A stretch of 7,918 bases of DNA from Deltaproteobacteria bacterium (GCA_019307645.1 JAFDJF010000082.1:1-7918), one strand, 5' to 3'. Positions 1 to 7,539 are shown, counted from the first letter of the stretch. Notes: generated by a model not told the origin, from the letters alone. Numbers and translations: made by a program.

Positions 1-1
1 T

Positions 2-169
2 CCTGGTCCTGGTTTTCTGGAATATACCTTAAAGAAGGGGCAATTTACTATTGACATGCTACGCCCTTTTCCTTATATTTCATCCTCCAAAAAACAAACT
101 GACTATGATGCCCTTCCAGAAAAACATATCGAAAGTATTCCAAAAAAATCTCGTATCATAAAGAAATGA
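2..169 (+). CDS. 3' end of an unrecognised protein-coding gene (partial)
   Basis: An open frame enters from the left edge and runs 55 codons to a TGA at 167-169. The visible C-terminus begins PGPGFLEYTLKKGQF and ends in a basic tail, KKSRIIKK. It has no membrane segment, no signal and no motif I can name, so I give it no function. The length of uninterrupted frame and the location just upstream of a same-strand operon make it more likely coding than chance, but with only 55 codons this is not certain. The stop lies 55 bp before the ABC ATPase start. A strong promoter-like sequence lies inside its last third, so it is probably a separate transcription unit or only partly co-transcribed with the genes downstream. 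Confidence 0.55.
   Translation, partial: PGPGFLEYTLKKGQFTIDMLRPFPYISSSKKQTDYDALPEKHIESIPKKSRIIKK
51..79 (+). promoter_or_regulatory. Candidate sigma70-type promoter for the ABC cassette
   Basis: TTGACA at 51-56 is a perfect -35 hexamer. It is followed after exactly 17 nt by TATATT at 74-79, a 5/6 match to the -10 hexamer. Transcription would begin near 86, leaving a leader of about 140 nt before the ATPase start at 225. The site is embedded in the coding end of the upstream partial gene. Seen: the two hexamers and their spacing. Inferred: that it drives the downstream operon. Confidence 0.5.
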
Positions 170-224
170 AGCGACTTTTATTTCATATGAATAAGGCGAG
201 CTGATTTAAGAAAAGGAGCGAAAA

Positions 225-1172
225 ATGATATATGTCGAAAATCTGACAAAGTATTTCGGTGATTTCTGTGCGGTGGATCAGATCAACTTCGACATACAGA
301 AAGGCGAAATACTGGGACTATTGGGGCCTAACGGGGCGGGCAAAACAACGACCCTGCGGATGCTTACGGGTTTTCTTAAGCCCACATCAGGAACTGTGCG
401 CGTCAAGGATTACACCATTGATGAACATTCCCTGGAGATCAAGGCATTACTGGGCTATCTTCCGGAATCTGCGCCCCTTTATCATGATATGCTGGCGTTT
501 GATTACCTGAGCTTTGTGGCAAATATACGAAAGATTGAAAAAAATGAAAAAACGCACCGGCTCCGGCAGCTTGGCGATCTCTGCGGCATCAATGACGTCA
601 TGCACAAACCCATCAGCCAACTTTCCAAAGGCTACAAACAGCGGGTAGGCCTGGCCCATGCAATGATGAATGATCCTGAAATACTGGTTCTGGATGAACC
701 CACTTCCGGTCTTGATCCTAACCAAATCGTGGAAATCAGGGATATTATCAAAGAAATCGGAAAAACAAAAACCATTATTATCTCCACACACATTTTAACT
801 GAAGTTGAAGCCACGTGTGACCGGGTGGTTATCCTGAATCAGGGAAAAATTGCCGCCGATGGCACCACGGAAACACTCCGGCAGGGAGCAAGGGGAGAGT
901 ATGTTATCAATGTTTCCCTTTCGGGTGCAGATCTTGAGTCCGTAAAAGCCGAACTGGGTTCCATTGAGCAGGTATTGGCCATTGAGGAGGCCCTTGACAG
1001 GAAGGCAGAGGACGAGACGGCCCTGCATGTGAGACTCAGCTGCACCTCAGCGTCTGACCTTCGCGCGGACATCTACCGGAAAATCAAACAGACTGACTGG
1101 GTACTTCTGGAATTTCATCAGGAAGTTCAATCACTTGAAAATATTTTCCGGCAACTCACCAAGGAGAACTGA
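225..1172 (+). CDS. ABC transporter ATP-binding protein, GldA-type
   Basis: This is the cytoplasmic ATPase subunit that would power the membrane complex encoded downstream. All nucleotide-binding motifs of an ABC protein are intact in its 315 residues: Walker A GPNGAGKT at 34-41, signature LSKGYKQR at 133-140, Walker B ILVLDEP at 153-159 with catalytic E158, the D-loop SGLD at 161-164, and the switch histidine H189. The Q-loop region reads GYLPES (78-83), with Glu rather than Gln, which is common in the GldA/ABC-2 branch. Residues from about 220 form a C-terminal extension typical of ABC-2 ATPases. The start is backed by AGGAG at 214-218, six nt upstream. The stop lies 1 nt before the permease start, so the two are almost certainly translated together. 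Family assignment is firm; the transported substrate is unknown. GldA itself is a gliding-motility name from Flavobacterium and does not prove gliding here. Confidence 0.95.
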   Translation: MIYVENLTKYFGDFCAVDQINFDIQKGEILGLLGPNGAGKTTTLRMLTGFLKPTSGTVRVKDYTIDEHSLEIKALLGYLPESAPLYHDMLAFDYLSFVANIRKIEKNEKTHRLRQLGDLCGINDVMHKPISQLSKGYKQRVGLAHAMMNDPEILVLDEPTSGLDPNQIVEIRDIIKEIGKTKTIIISTHILTEVEATCDRVVILNQGKIAADGTTETLRQGARGEYVINVSLSGADLESVKAELGSIEQVLAIEEALDRKAEDETALHVRLSCTSASDLRADIYRKIKQTDWVLLEFHQEVQSLENIFRQLTKEN

Positions 1173-1173
1173 T

Positions 1174-1878
1174 ATGCGTCAGGTTAAAAATATCTTTTGG
1201 AAGGAATTCATGACCTATTTTCTATCCCCGATTGCCTATATCGTGATATCAATCTTTCTCCTGATTACGGGATGGTTTTTCTTTATGGTCTTCTTCCTGT
1301 ATAACCAGGCAGACCTCAGAGATTTCTTCGGCCTGCTCCCTATCATCTTTTCATTTGTGGTTCCGGCCATCACCATGCGACTTTTCTCGGAAGAATTGAA
1401 TATCGGGTCCTATGAGATTCTGCTCACGCTGCCTGTGACCTCTCGGGACGTGATTCTCGGCAAATTTCTGGCAAGCGTTGCTTTTATTTCTGCAATGCTG
1501 GTCCCGACACTTGCATACCCTATTACCATTTCATTTATCGGTCAACTTGACTGGGGACCGGTTGCCGGCGGATACATTGGCGCCGTATTGCTGGGCGCAG
1601 CCTTTTCTGCAATCGGGCTGTTTGCCTCGTCTTTGACGAGAAATCAGATCATTGCATTTATCATCGGACTGGCCATCTGTTTTGCCCTGACCCTGATTGA
1701 CAAAATGCTGTTTTTCCTTCCCCAGTCCCTGCTGGGGATCTTCGAGTATCTGGGAGCGGACTTTCATTTCCAGAACATCTCAAAAGGTATCATTGACACC
1801 CGGGACATCCTTTATTTTTTGAGTGTCAGCTTTGTCGGTCTTTACGGCGCACACCTTGCCTTGGAAGCAAAAAGTTAA
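1174..1878 (+). CDS. ABC-2 type permease, GldF-like
   Basis: Integral membrane subunit of 234 residues, the usual size for this family, with about six hydrophobic helices near residues 19-42, 52-70, 97-121, 130-152, 158-176 and 210-228. The N-terminal pattern, a short amphipathic segment with KEF followed by YFLSPIAYIV, is characteristic of GldF/ABC-2 permeases. So is the cytoplasmic stretch between helices 2 and 3 (FSEELNIGSYEILLTLPVTS, 71-90), which would contact the ATPase. I chose the ATG at 1174 rather than the in-frame ATG at 1135. AAGGAGA at 1161-1167 sits correctly before 1174, while the upstream start would overlap the ATPase gene by 38 nt and add an unusual polar extension. It should pair with the ATPase at 225 and work with the GldG-type protein that follows. 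Substrate unknown. Confidence 0.93.
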   Translation: MRQVKNIFWKEFMTYFLSPIAYIVISIFLLITGWFFFMVFFLYNQADLRDFFGLLPIIFSFVVPAITMRLFSEELNIGSYEILLTLPVTSRDVILGKFLASVAFISAMLVPTLAYPITISFIGQLDWGPVAGGYIGAVLLGAAFSAIGLFASSLTRNQIIAFIIGLAICFALTLIDKMLFFLPQSLLGIFEYLGADFHFQNISKGIIDTRDILYFLSVSFVGLYGAHLALEAKS

Positions 1879-1952
1879 GGGAAGGACAAATCAATAGAGT
1901 TTAAATTTCAATGCATTAGTAGCTGCACAGTTGCGAATCGAGGAGCTAATAA

Positions 1953-4163
1953 ATGAGCGCAAAGAACCAGTTTCAGAGTTATATCAAGCTGCTGACTTAC
2001 TTGATAGCCATAGTCTTGATAAATGTTGCCGGCATTACTCTCTTTTCTTCTTACAGGATCGATCTCACTGAAAACCGAATATACTCCATTTCAAAGGCCA
2101 GCCAAAGGGTCGTCTCCACGCTATCGGAACCTTTGACAATCAAGGTCTTTTTCAGCAAAAACCTCCCCGCACCCCACAACAATACAGAGCGTTATCTCCA
2201 TGATCTTCTGGAAGAATATGCCATCCATGCCAATCGGTATTTCAACTACCGTTTTTATGACGTCAGTGCGGATAAAGCAGGCGCCCGCTCGGAAACTGAC
2301 GAAAACCAGCAGATTGCAAAAAACTATGGAATCCATCCTGTTCAAATTCAGAATATCGAGAAGGATGAGGTCAAATTTCAGAAGGCCTACATGGGCCTTG
2401 TCATTATCCATGGTGATATGATCGAAAAGATCCCAACCATTACATCCACCGATGGGCTTGAATACCAGTTGACAACATCCATCCAGAAGTTAAACAACAA
2501 AATCAGCGCGCTCATTAATCTGGAGGGTAAAATATTAATCAAGCTCTTTCTTTCTTCTTCCCTCAAAATCATTGCGCCTTATCTTCAGCTGGATGAACTC
2601 CCTGCACTTCCGGAAAAGCTGGAAGAGACCGTCGCAAAACTAAACGCCAAGACATACGGAAAGCTTGCTTTCGAGTATTTTGACCCTTCAGAGGACGAGG
2701 GCCTTGAACCCGTGCTAAAAGAATACAATATTCTTGGTCTCAACTGGCCGGCGCTTTCTAACGGGCAGATTCAACCCGGTGACGGTCATATCGGCCTTGT
2801 CACGGAATACGGTGACAAGGCAATCACCACACCGCTTATCGATATTGTCCGAATCCCTTTGATCGGGACCCAGTACAGCATGGTTGAAATTGATAAGATG
2901 GAAGAAATTATTAACGAGAATATAGAATCGATCATCGACATCAACGAAGACATCGGTTACCTTGCTGATCACGGCACGCCCGGGGCCCCGCTTACTCCCC
3001 GGATGAACCCTCTAGAGCAGGAACAGAGTACTATCACCACTTTTCGAAATCTGGCATCCCGGAACTACACCATCAGGGACATTTACCTCAAAGACGGCAC
3101 GATCCCTGACAGATTCAACTGCTTTATAATAGCCGGTCCAACCGAGACCTTCACTGACTACGAATTGTTTCAAATCGACCAGTTCCTGATGAGAGGGAAT
3201 AATCTGGCCCTTTTTCTGGACTCCTTTAACGAAATCAACCATCCCCGTGACGTGCAGGCCTTTACCGGACAGCGGGGGCCTGAATTTGTGCCCATCAACA
3301 CGGGACTTGAAAAGCTGCTCGATCATTATGGCGTCCGAGCCAAAAAATCCTACGTTCTTGATGAAAATTGCTTTATACAGCGGACGCGAACACGGATGGG
3401 AGACAGGGAAACACCTTATTATTTTGTGCCCAGAATTAAGAACGAGTTTATCAATAATGATCTGGAGTTCATGAAGGGGATTAAGGAAATGGTGGTCATG
3501 AAGGCCTCTCCCCTGAAGTTGGAGGAAAAACGCATAGAGGAGAACGGTCTGAAGGCCACCCAGCTGCTTGCTTCTTCTGAAAAATCCTGGGAAATGAGCG
3601 GCAGGATAAATCTGAACCCCATGTTCATACACCCCCCATCGGCTGAAGAGATGCAAAGCCTGCCCCTGGCTTACCTCATTGAAGGAGAGTTCCCAAGTTA
3701 TTTTGCAGGAAAGCCCATACCGGAAAAAGAACCGGATGATGCAGAAGCGTCAGACGAGGAAGGCTCTGAAAACAAGAAACCAGCAGACAAAAAGCCCGAT
3801 GAAGATCTGGCAAAAATCGAGGGCGAAGGTCAAGTCATCCCAAAGGGCAGGCCTGCCAAAATATTTCTCATCGCGTCATCCGAAGTGTTAAAGAACAGTA
3901 TGCTTGATGAGGAGGGGAGAAGCCCCAATGCCACATTCATCATGAATGTGCTGGACACCCTGAATGGGCGGGACGAAACCGCCGTCATGCGAAGCAAAGA
4001 GCAACGGTTCAATCCGCTGGAGGAAACCGAACCCGCAGTCAAAACATTTGTCAAATCCTTTAACATCGTAGGCTTACCGGTATTTGTCGTTGTATTCGGC
4101 CTCATTGTATGGTTACGCCGACGTTCCAGGCAAAAGCGTATCCGGTTGATGTTCCAGAAATAG
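1953..4163 (+). CDS. GldG-type ABC auxiliary protein (ABC_transp_aux family)
   Basis: A 736-residue protein anchored at both ends: one helix near residues 11-32 and a second near 704-721, followed by a very basic tail (RRRSRQKR). The bulk between them should lie outside the cytoplasmic membrane. The N-terminal pattern (YRIDLTENRIYSISKAS, then SEPLTIKVFFSKNLP at 58-72) is typical of GldG proteins. The extracytoplasmic part shows two related blocks, about 59-182 and 191-322, each with a strand like LTIKVFF/ILIKLFL, then FNYRFYDVS/LAFEYFDPS, then GLVIIHGD/GLVTEYGD. A further domain starts near IGYLADHGTPG (334-344). Residues 590-628 are a charged low-complexity linker rich in E, D and K. AGGAG at 1941-1945 supports the start. 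It follows the permease by 74 nt. Its exact job is unknown even in gliding bacteria, where it is required along with GldA and GldF. Confidence 0.9.
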   Translation: MSAKNQFQSYIKLLTYLIAIVLINVAGITLFSSYRIDLTENRIYSISKASQRVVSTLSEPLTIKVFFSKNLPAPHNNTERYLHDLLEEYAIHANRYFNYRFYDVSADKAGARSETDENQQIAKNYGIHPVQIQNIEKDEVKFQKAYMGLVIIHGDMIEKIPTITSTDGLEYQLTTSIQKLNNKISALINLEGKILIKLFLSSSLKIIAPYLQLDELPALPEKLEETVAKLNAKTYGKLAFEYFDPSEDEGLEPVLKEYNILGLNWPALSNGQIQPGDGHIGLVTEYGDKAITTPLIDIVRIPLIGTQYSMVEIDKMEEIINENIESIIDINEDIGYLADHGTPGAPLTPRMNPLEQEQSTITTFRNLASRNYTIRDIYLKDGTIPDRFNCFIIAGPTETFTDYELFQIDQFLMRGNNLALFLDSFNEINHPRDVQAFTGQRGPEFVPINTGLEKLLDHYGVRAKKSYVLDENCFIQRTRTRMGDRETPYYFVPRIKNEFINNDLEFMKGIKEMVVMKASPLKLEEKRIEENGLKATQLLASSEKSWEMSGRINLNPMFIHPPSAEEMQSLPLAYLIEGEFPSYFAGKPIPEKEPDDAEASDEEGSENKKPADKKPDEDLAKIEGEGQVIPKGRPAKIFLIASSEVLKNSMLDEEGRSPNATFIMNVLDTLNGRDETAVMRSKEQRFNPLEETEPAVKTFVKSFNIVGLPVFVVVFGLIVWLRRRSRQKRIRLMFQK

Positions 4164-4186
4164 GCGTTTGAATTTGGCTCAGATAT

Positions 4187-4227
4187 TGTAACTGGTTCAA
4201 GGGTTCAAGGTTCACGGTTCAGAGGTT
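4187..4227 (+). repeat. Heptad repeat array, copy 1 (TGTAACT + GGTTCAN units)
   Basis: TGTAACT at 4187-4193 is followed by GGTTCAA (4194-4200), one G, GGTTCAA (4202-4208), GGTTCAC (4209-4215), GGTTCAG (4216-4222), one A and GGTT (4224-4227). Two further copies of the same pattern lie at 5399-5443 and, inverted, at 5585-5612. All three are strictly between genes. Function unknown; the array may be a dispersed intergenic repeat or a slippage-prone minisatellite. Confidence 0.8.
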
Positions 4228-4246
4228 TGTGGACCAACCGTGAATC
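4209..4246 (+). other. Stem-loop overlapping heptad array copy 1
   Basis: GGTTCACGGTT (4209-4219) can pair with AACCGTGAATC (4236-4246) to give 11 pairs, one of them G-U, around a 16-nt loop. There is no U-run after it, so it does not look like an intrinsic terminator. It may affect processing between the GldG-type and DUF4340 genes. Confidence 0.5.
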
Positions 4247-4394
4247 CCGGCGGCAGCGGGAAATCTAACGACCTGAGTTACCAGATATTTTTAGGATTAA
4301 AATTTTTATCTGACGCAGATATTGGCGAAAAAGACAGTTTTCGTTCGGCACTACTCAACCATTTGACAACACAACAATCTATTAAGGGAAAAAA
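4228..4394 (+). other. Rest of the spacer before the DUF4340 gene
   Basis: This stretch completes the 231-bp gap after the GldG-type gene. It holds a perfect small palindrome TATCTG-ACG-CAGATA (4307-4321), a second CAGATATT at 4282-4289 that makes a direct repeat with 4316-4323, and an AT-rich block between them. TTGACA at 4363-4368 has no -10 element at proper spacing before the ribosome binding site, so I do not call a promoter. No terminator with a U-tract is visible, so read-through from the upstream genes is likely. Confidence 0.5.
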
Positions 4395-5372
4395 ATGAAA
4401 GCGAAAAAAGAATTCATTCTGCTTATCATTGTCATTATTGCATTATCTCTGTACCTGGTCTTTCGCACGACAGACAAGACCCATTACCAGCTGCCGGACA
4501 TTCCTGAGATTGCCAAAAAGGAAATCACAAAGATCGAGATCTCCAAGTCGGACGCCTCCATAGTCCTGGATAAAAAAGACAACACCTGGCTTATTGCACC
4601 AAAGGAATACCCGGCCGACGCCGGCAAGGTGAAAAACATGCTCGACGTAATCACCGGATTTACCCTGACGGCGCTGGTTTCCGAAGCAAAAAGCGACCAT
4701 CTTTACGATCTCACAGACGACAAGAAAATCAGGATCAAGGCCTGGGCGGATGATTCTTTGAAACTGGATTTTGAAATGGGCAGGCCCGCTCCTTCCTGGA
4801 ATCACACTTTTGTAAAACTCGCCGGTAACAACCGCGTCTATCATGCCGAAGGGAATTTCAAGGACAAATTTGATCTGACTGTGGAAAAGCTTCGGGATAA
4901 GGTCGTACTTTCATTTGATCTGGACGAAATTGTGGAGATAGAAATCACTAAAGGGGAGCAGACAATCGCGCTTGTCAAGAAACAGTCTCCGGTTGAAATC
5001 ACCGATAAAAAGGCTGATCAAGAAAAAACCCCACCCGACCCTGCAAAGGCGGAAACAACCTGGGAAAATCCGGACGGTGAAAAGGCAGACAAACCCACGG
5101 TAAACACCATTATTTCCGCCCTTTCCAATCTGAGCTGTGAGAACTACATTGAGGATAAGGAAAAAGGAAGTTTCACCGAGCCCGTTTACACCGTAAAACT
5201 AAAAGGGACACGGGAATTTATTCTCTCTCTGTTTGAAAAGTCAACTGTGGATGCAAAGAAATACCCGGCAGTATCTTCTGAGAGCGATTATCCTTTCCTG
5301 TTGTCTGATTATCAAGCGAATCGGATTATGAAAGGCCCGGGGGATTTGGGAATCGGGGAATCGAAGGATTAA
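4395..5372 (+). CDS. DUF4340 domain-containing protein, membrane-anchored
   Basis: A 325-residue protein with one N-terminal hydrophobic helix (about 7-23, preceded by KAKKE) and a soluble remainder that should face outside the membrane. The DUF4340 hallmark is seen twice. ITKIEISKSDASIVLDKKDN-TWLI occurs at 44-67, and IVEIEITKGEQTIALVKK occurs at 179-196 with its matching TW only at 222-223, because a charged Pro/Lys/Asp linker (about 198-221) is inserted. This suggests an internal duplication. AAGGG at 4384-4388 precedes the ATG by six nt. DUF4340 genes commonly follow GldAFG-type ABC genes, so I infer a periplasm-side partner of that complex. The last 11 residues (PGDLGIGESKD) are encoded by a run of GGGAATC-like units, so the C-terminus may be repeat-derived. 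Biochemical function is unknown. Confidence 0.88.
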   Translation: MKAKKEFILLIIVIIALSLYLVFRTTDKTHYQLPDIPEIAKKEITKIEISKSDASIVLDKKDNTWLIAPKEYPADAGKVKNMLDVITGFTLTALVSEAKSDHLYDLTDDKKIRIKAWADDSLKLDFEMGRPAPSWNHTFVKLAGNNRVYHAEGNFKDKFDLTVEKLRDKVVLSFDLDEIVEIEITKGEQTIALVKKQSPVEITDKKADQEKTPPDPAKAETTWENPDGEKADKPTVNTIISALSNLSCENYIEDKEKGSFTEPVYTVKLKGTREFILSLFEKSTVDAKKYPAVSSESDYPFLLSDYQANRIMKGPGDLGIGESKD

Positions 5373-5380
5373 ATCAACTA

Positions 5381-5417
5381 CCTTATACCTTACACCTTTG
5401 TAACTCAGGTTATAAGG
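5381..5417 (+). terminator. Long stem-loop just after the DUF4340 gene (possible terminator without U-tract)
   Basis: CCTTATACC (5381-5389) pairs with GGTTATAAGG (5408-5417) with one bulged base. Inside it, TTACA (5390-5394) pairs with TGTAA (5399-5403) around a CCTT loop, giving about 14 pairs in total. It starts 8 nt after the stop codon. No run of T follows, so it may block exonucleases or mark a 3' end rather than terminate by itself. Confidence 0.45.
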
Positions 5418-5443
5418 TTCACGGTTCAGGGTTCAAGGTTAAA
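5399..5443 (+). repeat. Heptad repeat array, copy 2
   Basis: TGTAACT (5399-5405), a 10-nt interruption, then GGTTCAC (5416-5422), GGTTCAG (5423-5429), GGTTCAA (5430-5436) and GGTTAAA (5437-5443). It is the same family as 4187-4227 and is inverted relative to 5585-5612. With that copy it could form an imperfect long hairpin enclosing 141 nt. Confidence 0.8.
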
Positions 5444-5584
5444 AGCGATGAAGGAAACGCTCTATTCTTTAGACAAACACCCTGTTCATCCGGTTTTTTG
5501 ATATGCCAAACGGTTTTGCACACAAAGTCCAAGGAACACGCTATGTCGCTCTGGAAACATGAAGAACGTCCCGATAAAATCGGG
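5444..5584. other. Convergent spacer between two inverted heptad arrays
   Basis: I see no convincing gene here. Two tiny + strand frames exist: 17 codons from 5448, ending at 5501, and 19 codons from 5543, ending at 5602, the latter preceded by AAGGA. Both are too short and unsupported. At the right end CCCGAT-AAA-ATCGGG (5570-5584) is a perfect 6-bp hairpin followed by TTT on the + strand. It could serve as a weak terminator between the two convergent genes. Confidence 0.4.
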
Positions 5585-5612
5585 TTTAACCGTGAACCGT
5601 GAACCAGTTACA
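5585..5612 (-). repeat. Heptad repeat array, copy 3 (inverted)
   Basis: Read on the - strand, this is TGTAACT (5612-5606), GGTTCAC (5605-5599), GGTTCAC (5598-5592) and GGTTAAA (5591-5585), four heptads in exact register. It starts 7 nt past the rny stop. It is the cleanest copy in the window and shows that TGTAACT at the head and GGTTAAA at the tail belong to the repeat. Confidence 0.82.
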
Positions 5613-5619
5613 CACCTTT

Positions 5620-7188
5620 CTATTTCGCATATTCAACAGCCCGTGTTTCACGGATCACTGTCACCTTGATCTGGCCTGGATAGGTCAATTCTTTCTCTAT
5701 CTTCTTTGCAATATCCCTGCAAATAATAAACGCCTGGTTGTCATCAATGGTCTTTCCTTCAACCATGATGCGTATTTCGCGCCCCGCCTGGATGGCAAAG
5801 GACTTATTGACCCCGTTAAAAGAAAGCGCTATTTTCTCCAGATCTTCCAGCCTCTTGACATAGGACTCCAGCATTTCCTGGCGTGCTCCGGGCCTCGCCC
5901 CTGACAGCGTGTCTGCCGCCTGGACCAGAACAGCCAACACGGTCTCAGGCTGGATTTCCTCGTGATGGGCAGCAACAGCGTGAACCACTTTGGTTGATTC
6001 CCCGTATTTCTTGGCCAGATCTGCCCCGATGGCTGCGTGAGGGCCTTCAACTTCATGATCTACTGCCTTCCCGATGTCATGGAGCAGCCCAGCCCTTTTT
6101 GCCTGTTTCACATTCAAGCCAAGCTCTGAGGCCATCACACCACAGAGAAAACTGACCTCTAAGGAATGTTGAAGCACATTTTGGGCATAACTCGAACGAT
6201 ATTTCAAACGACCGATGAGCTTGATAAGTTCATGATTGATCCCATGAACGCCAACATCAAAGGCTGCCTGTTCTCCCGCCTCTTTAATGGTGGCTTCCAC
6301 CTCCTTGGCGACCTTTGTCACGACTTCCTCAATTCTGGCAGGATGAATCCTGCCGTCTTCGATCAGTCTCTCTAGCGAGATCTTGGCAACAGCTCTTCTC
6401 ACCGGATTAAACCCTGACAGGATAACAGCCTCCGGGGTGTCATCAACGATAAGGTCAATACCTGTGGCCGCCTCAATTGCACGAATATTCCGGCCCTCCC
6501 TGCCGATAATTCTTCCCTTCATCTCGTCGTTTGGAAGATTAACGACTGAGACGGTCTTTTCAGCAACATAATCGCCGGAATATCTTTTTACGGCCAGGGC
6601 AAGAATCTCCTGTGCCTTCCGATCACCTTCCGCCCTTGCCTCGTTTTCGATTTTCCGCATCAGCTTGGCCGCATCATGCCTTGCCTCGGTTTCCATGGAA
6701 TCAATAAGGAGTTTTTTCGCCTCTTCACGGGATATGCCTGCCAATTTTTCAAGCTGCTTTCTCTGCTCTGCGATGAGCCGTTCTGAAATTTCCTCTTTTT
6801 TCTTCAGATCTTTTTCGATCCTGTCAAAAGATCTTTCTCTTTCTCCAATCCTGCCTTCTCTTTTTTCAAGCTGATCAATCTTCCGATCCAGGTTCTCCTC
6901 TTTATGAAACAGACGTTTTTCCTGAACCTGTAATTGCTCCTTCTTTTCTTTCGTCTCTTCCTCAAATTCCAACTTCATCTGGTAGACAGTGTCCTTGGCC
7001 TGAAGAGCCGCCTCCTTTTTGATTGTTCTGGCTTCCTTCTGGGCCTCGGACAGGATTTTTTTGGAATATTTTTCTATGGCATCAATCCTGCTCTCCACGA
7101 CTTTTTTGCGCACAAAAAAACCGACAAGAACACCACCCATCAGGCAGGTCAGGATGATTCCGATTAACTGAATTAAAGTTAAGTTCAT
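5620..7188 (-). CDS. rny: Ribonuclease Y
   Basis: RNase Y is a membrane-bound endoribonuclease that starts mRNA decay and processing. At 522 residues it has the usual full length. Domains in order: an N-terminal membrane helix (about 4-26) followed by RKK; a long, highly charged coiled coil (about 30-200); a KH RNA-binding domain with the GxxG loop in [10 protein letters not shown] (225-234); and a metal-dependent HD domain with H341, the H370-D371 pair in LLHDIGK, H384, H408-H409 and D426 in [14 protein letters not shown]. All expected catalytic residues are present. The ATG at 7186-7188 places the membrane helix at the very N-terminus, as in the family. The nearest purine run (GGGGGG, about 11 nt upstream) is a poor ribosome binding site, so translation may be modest or controlled. 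It converges on the DUF4340 gene and has no functional link to it that I can see. Confidence 0.97.
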   Translation of the reverse strand: MNLTLIQLIGIILTCLMGGVLVGFFVRKKVVESRIDAIEKYSKKILSEAQKEARTIKKEAALQAKDTVYQMKLEFEEETKEKKEQLQVQEKRLFHKEENLDRKIDQLEKREGRIGERERSFDRIEKDLKKKEEISERLIAEQRKQLEKLAGISREEAKKLLIDSMETEARHDAAKLMRKIENEARAEGDRKAQEILALAVKRYSGDYVAEKTVSVVNLPNDEMKGRIIGREGRNIRAIEAATGIDLIVDDTPEAVILSGFNPVRRAVAKISLERLIEDGRIHPARIEEVVTKVAKEVEATIKEAGEQAAFDVGVHGINHELIKLIGRLKYRSSYAQNVLQHSLEVSFLCGVMASELGLNVKQAKRAGLLHDIGKAVDHEVEGPHAAIGADLAKKYGESTKVVHAVAAHHEEIQPETVLAVLVQAADTLSGARPGARQEMLESYVKRLEDLEKIALSFNGVNKSFAIQAGREIRIMVEGKTIDDNQAFIICRDIAKKIEKELTYPGQIKVTVIRETRAVEYAK

Positions 7189-7217
7189 ACTAAGGTTTTC
7201 CCCCCAATATATCGACC

Positions 7218-7241
7218 CGGATACAGTTTGACTGCAATCCG
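7218..7241 (-). promoter_or_regulatory. Small hairpin in the rny 5' leader
   Basis: On the - strand CGGAT (7241-7237) pairs with ATCCG (7222-7218), and inside it CAGT (7234-7231) pairs with ACTG (7227-7224) around a CAA loop, with a small internal bulge between the two stems. It lies about 30 nt upstream of the rny start. A role in rny control is only a guess. Confidence 0.35.
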
Positions 7242-7419
7242 AAATAATTAGACGTGTTCGGCAAGCCTATACGCAACCACTCCAATCCGTACGAAAAACG
7301 GAGCGCAGAAAAAAACAGAAATCTTTACGTGGGCCTAACGGAATAAAGAAAAAGAATTAAGGGAGGGCAGTTCCTGGATGGAAGAGGAAAAGAGGGGGGG
7401 CACCCCAAAGCAATGATTC

Positions 7420-7448
7420 TAATCTTGCCTAATCTTCCTCATCTTGCC
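7420..7448 (+). repeat. Three near-tandem 9-10 bp repeats
   Basis: TAATCTTGCC (7420-7429), TAATCTTCC (7430-7438) and TCATCTTGCC (7439-7448) lie end to end in the rny upstream region. They could be decayed minisatellite units or a binding array for a regulator. There is no further support for either. Confidence 0.5.
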
Positions 7449-7539
7449 AGTTTGATATCACCATTGACTTCTCTTCTGCTGTTGAACTCAATATATTGTC
7501 ACCCTTGGTGTTGTAGTTACCCTCTTAATCTTTGTCTTT

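Noticed and set aside
1135..1173. Upstream in-frame ATG adding 13 residues to the permease.
   Set aside because: It would overlap the ATPase gene and lacks a ribosome binding site. AAGGAGA at 1161-1167 fits the ATG at 1174.
4194..4227. GGTTCAA resembles the T-arm of a tRNA (GGTTCRA).
   Set aside because: The motif is repeated in tandem and there is no acceptor stem, anticodon arm or D-arm around it, so it is not a tRNA.
4363..4368. TTGACA as a -35 box for the DUF4340 gene.
   Set aside because: The only -10-like hexamer (TATTAA) is 11 nt away, and transcription would begin at or after the start codon.
5543..5602. 19-codon + strand frame (starts MSLWKHEERPDKIG) with AAGGA upstream.
   Set aside because: It is very short, runs into the inverted heptad array, and has no recognisable similarity. 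Chance is the simpler explanation.
5399..5612. CRISPR-like array made by the repeats downstream of DUF4340.
   Set aside because: Units are 7 bp and directly abutting, with no spacers of regular length, and no cas genes are nearby.
5883..7167. Several + strand frames of 60-90 codons opposite rny.
   Set aside because: They are antisense shadows of the clear rny coding sequence, with low-complexity Leu/Ser/Phe translations.
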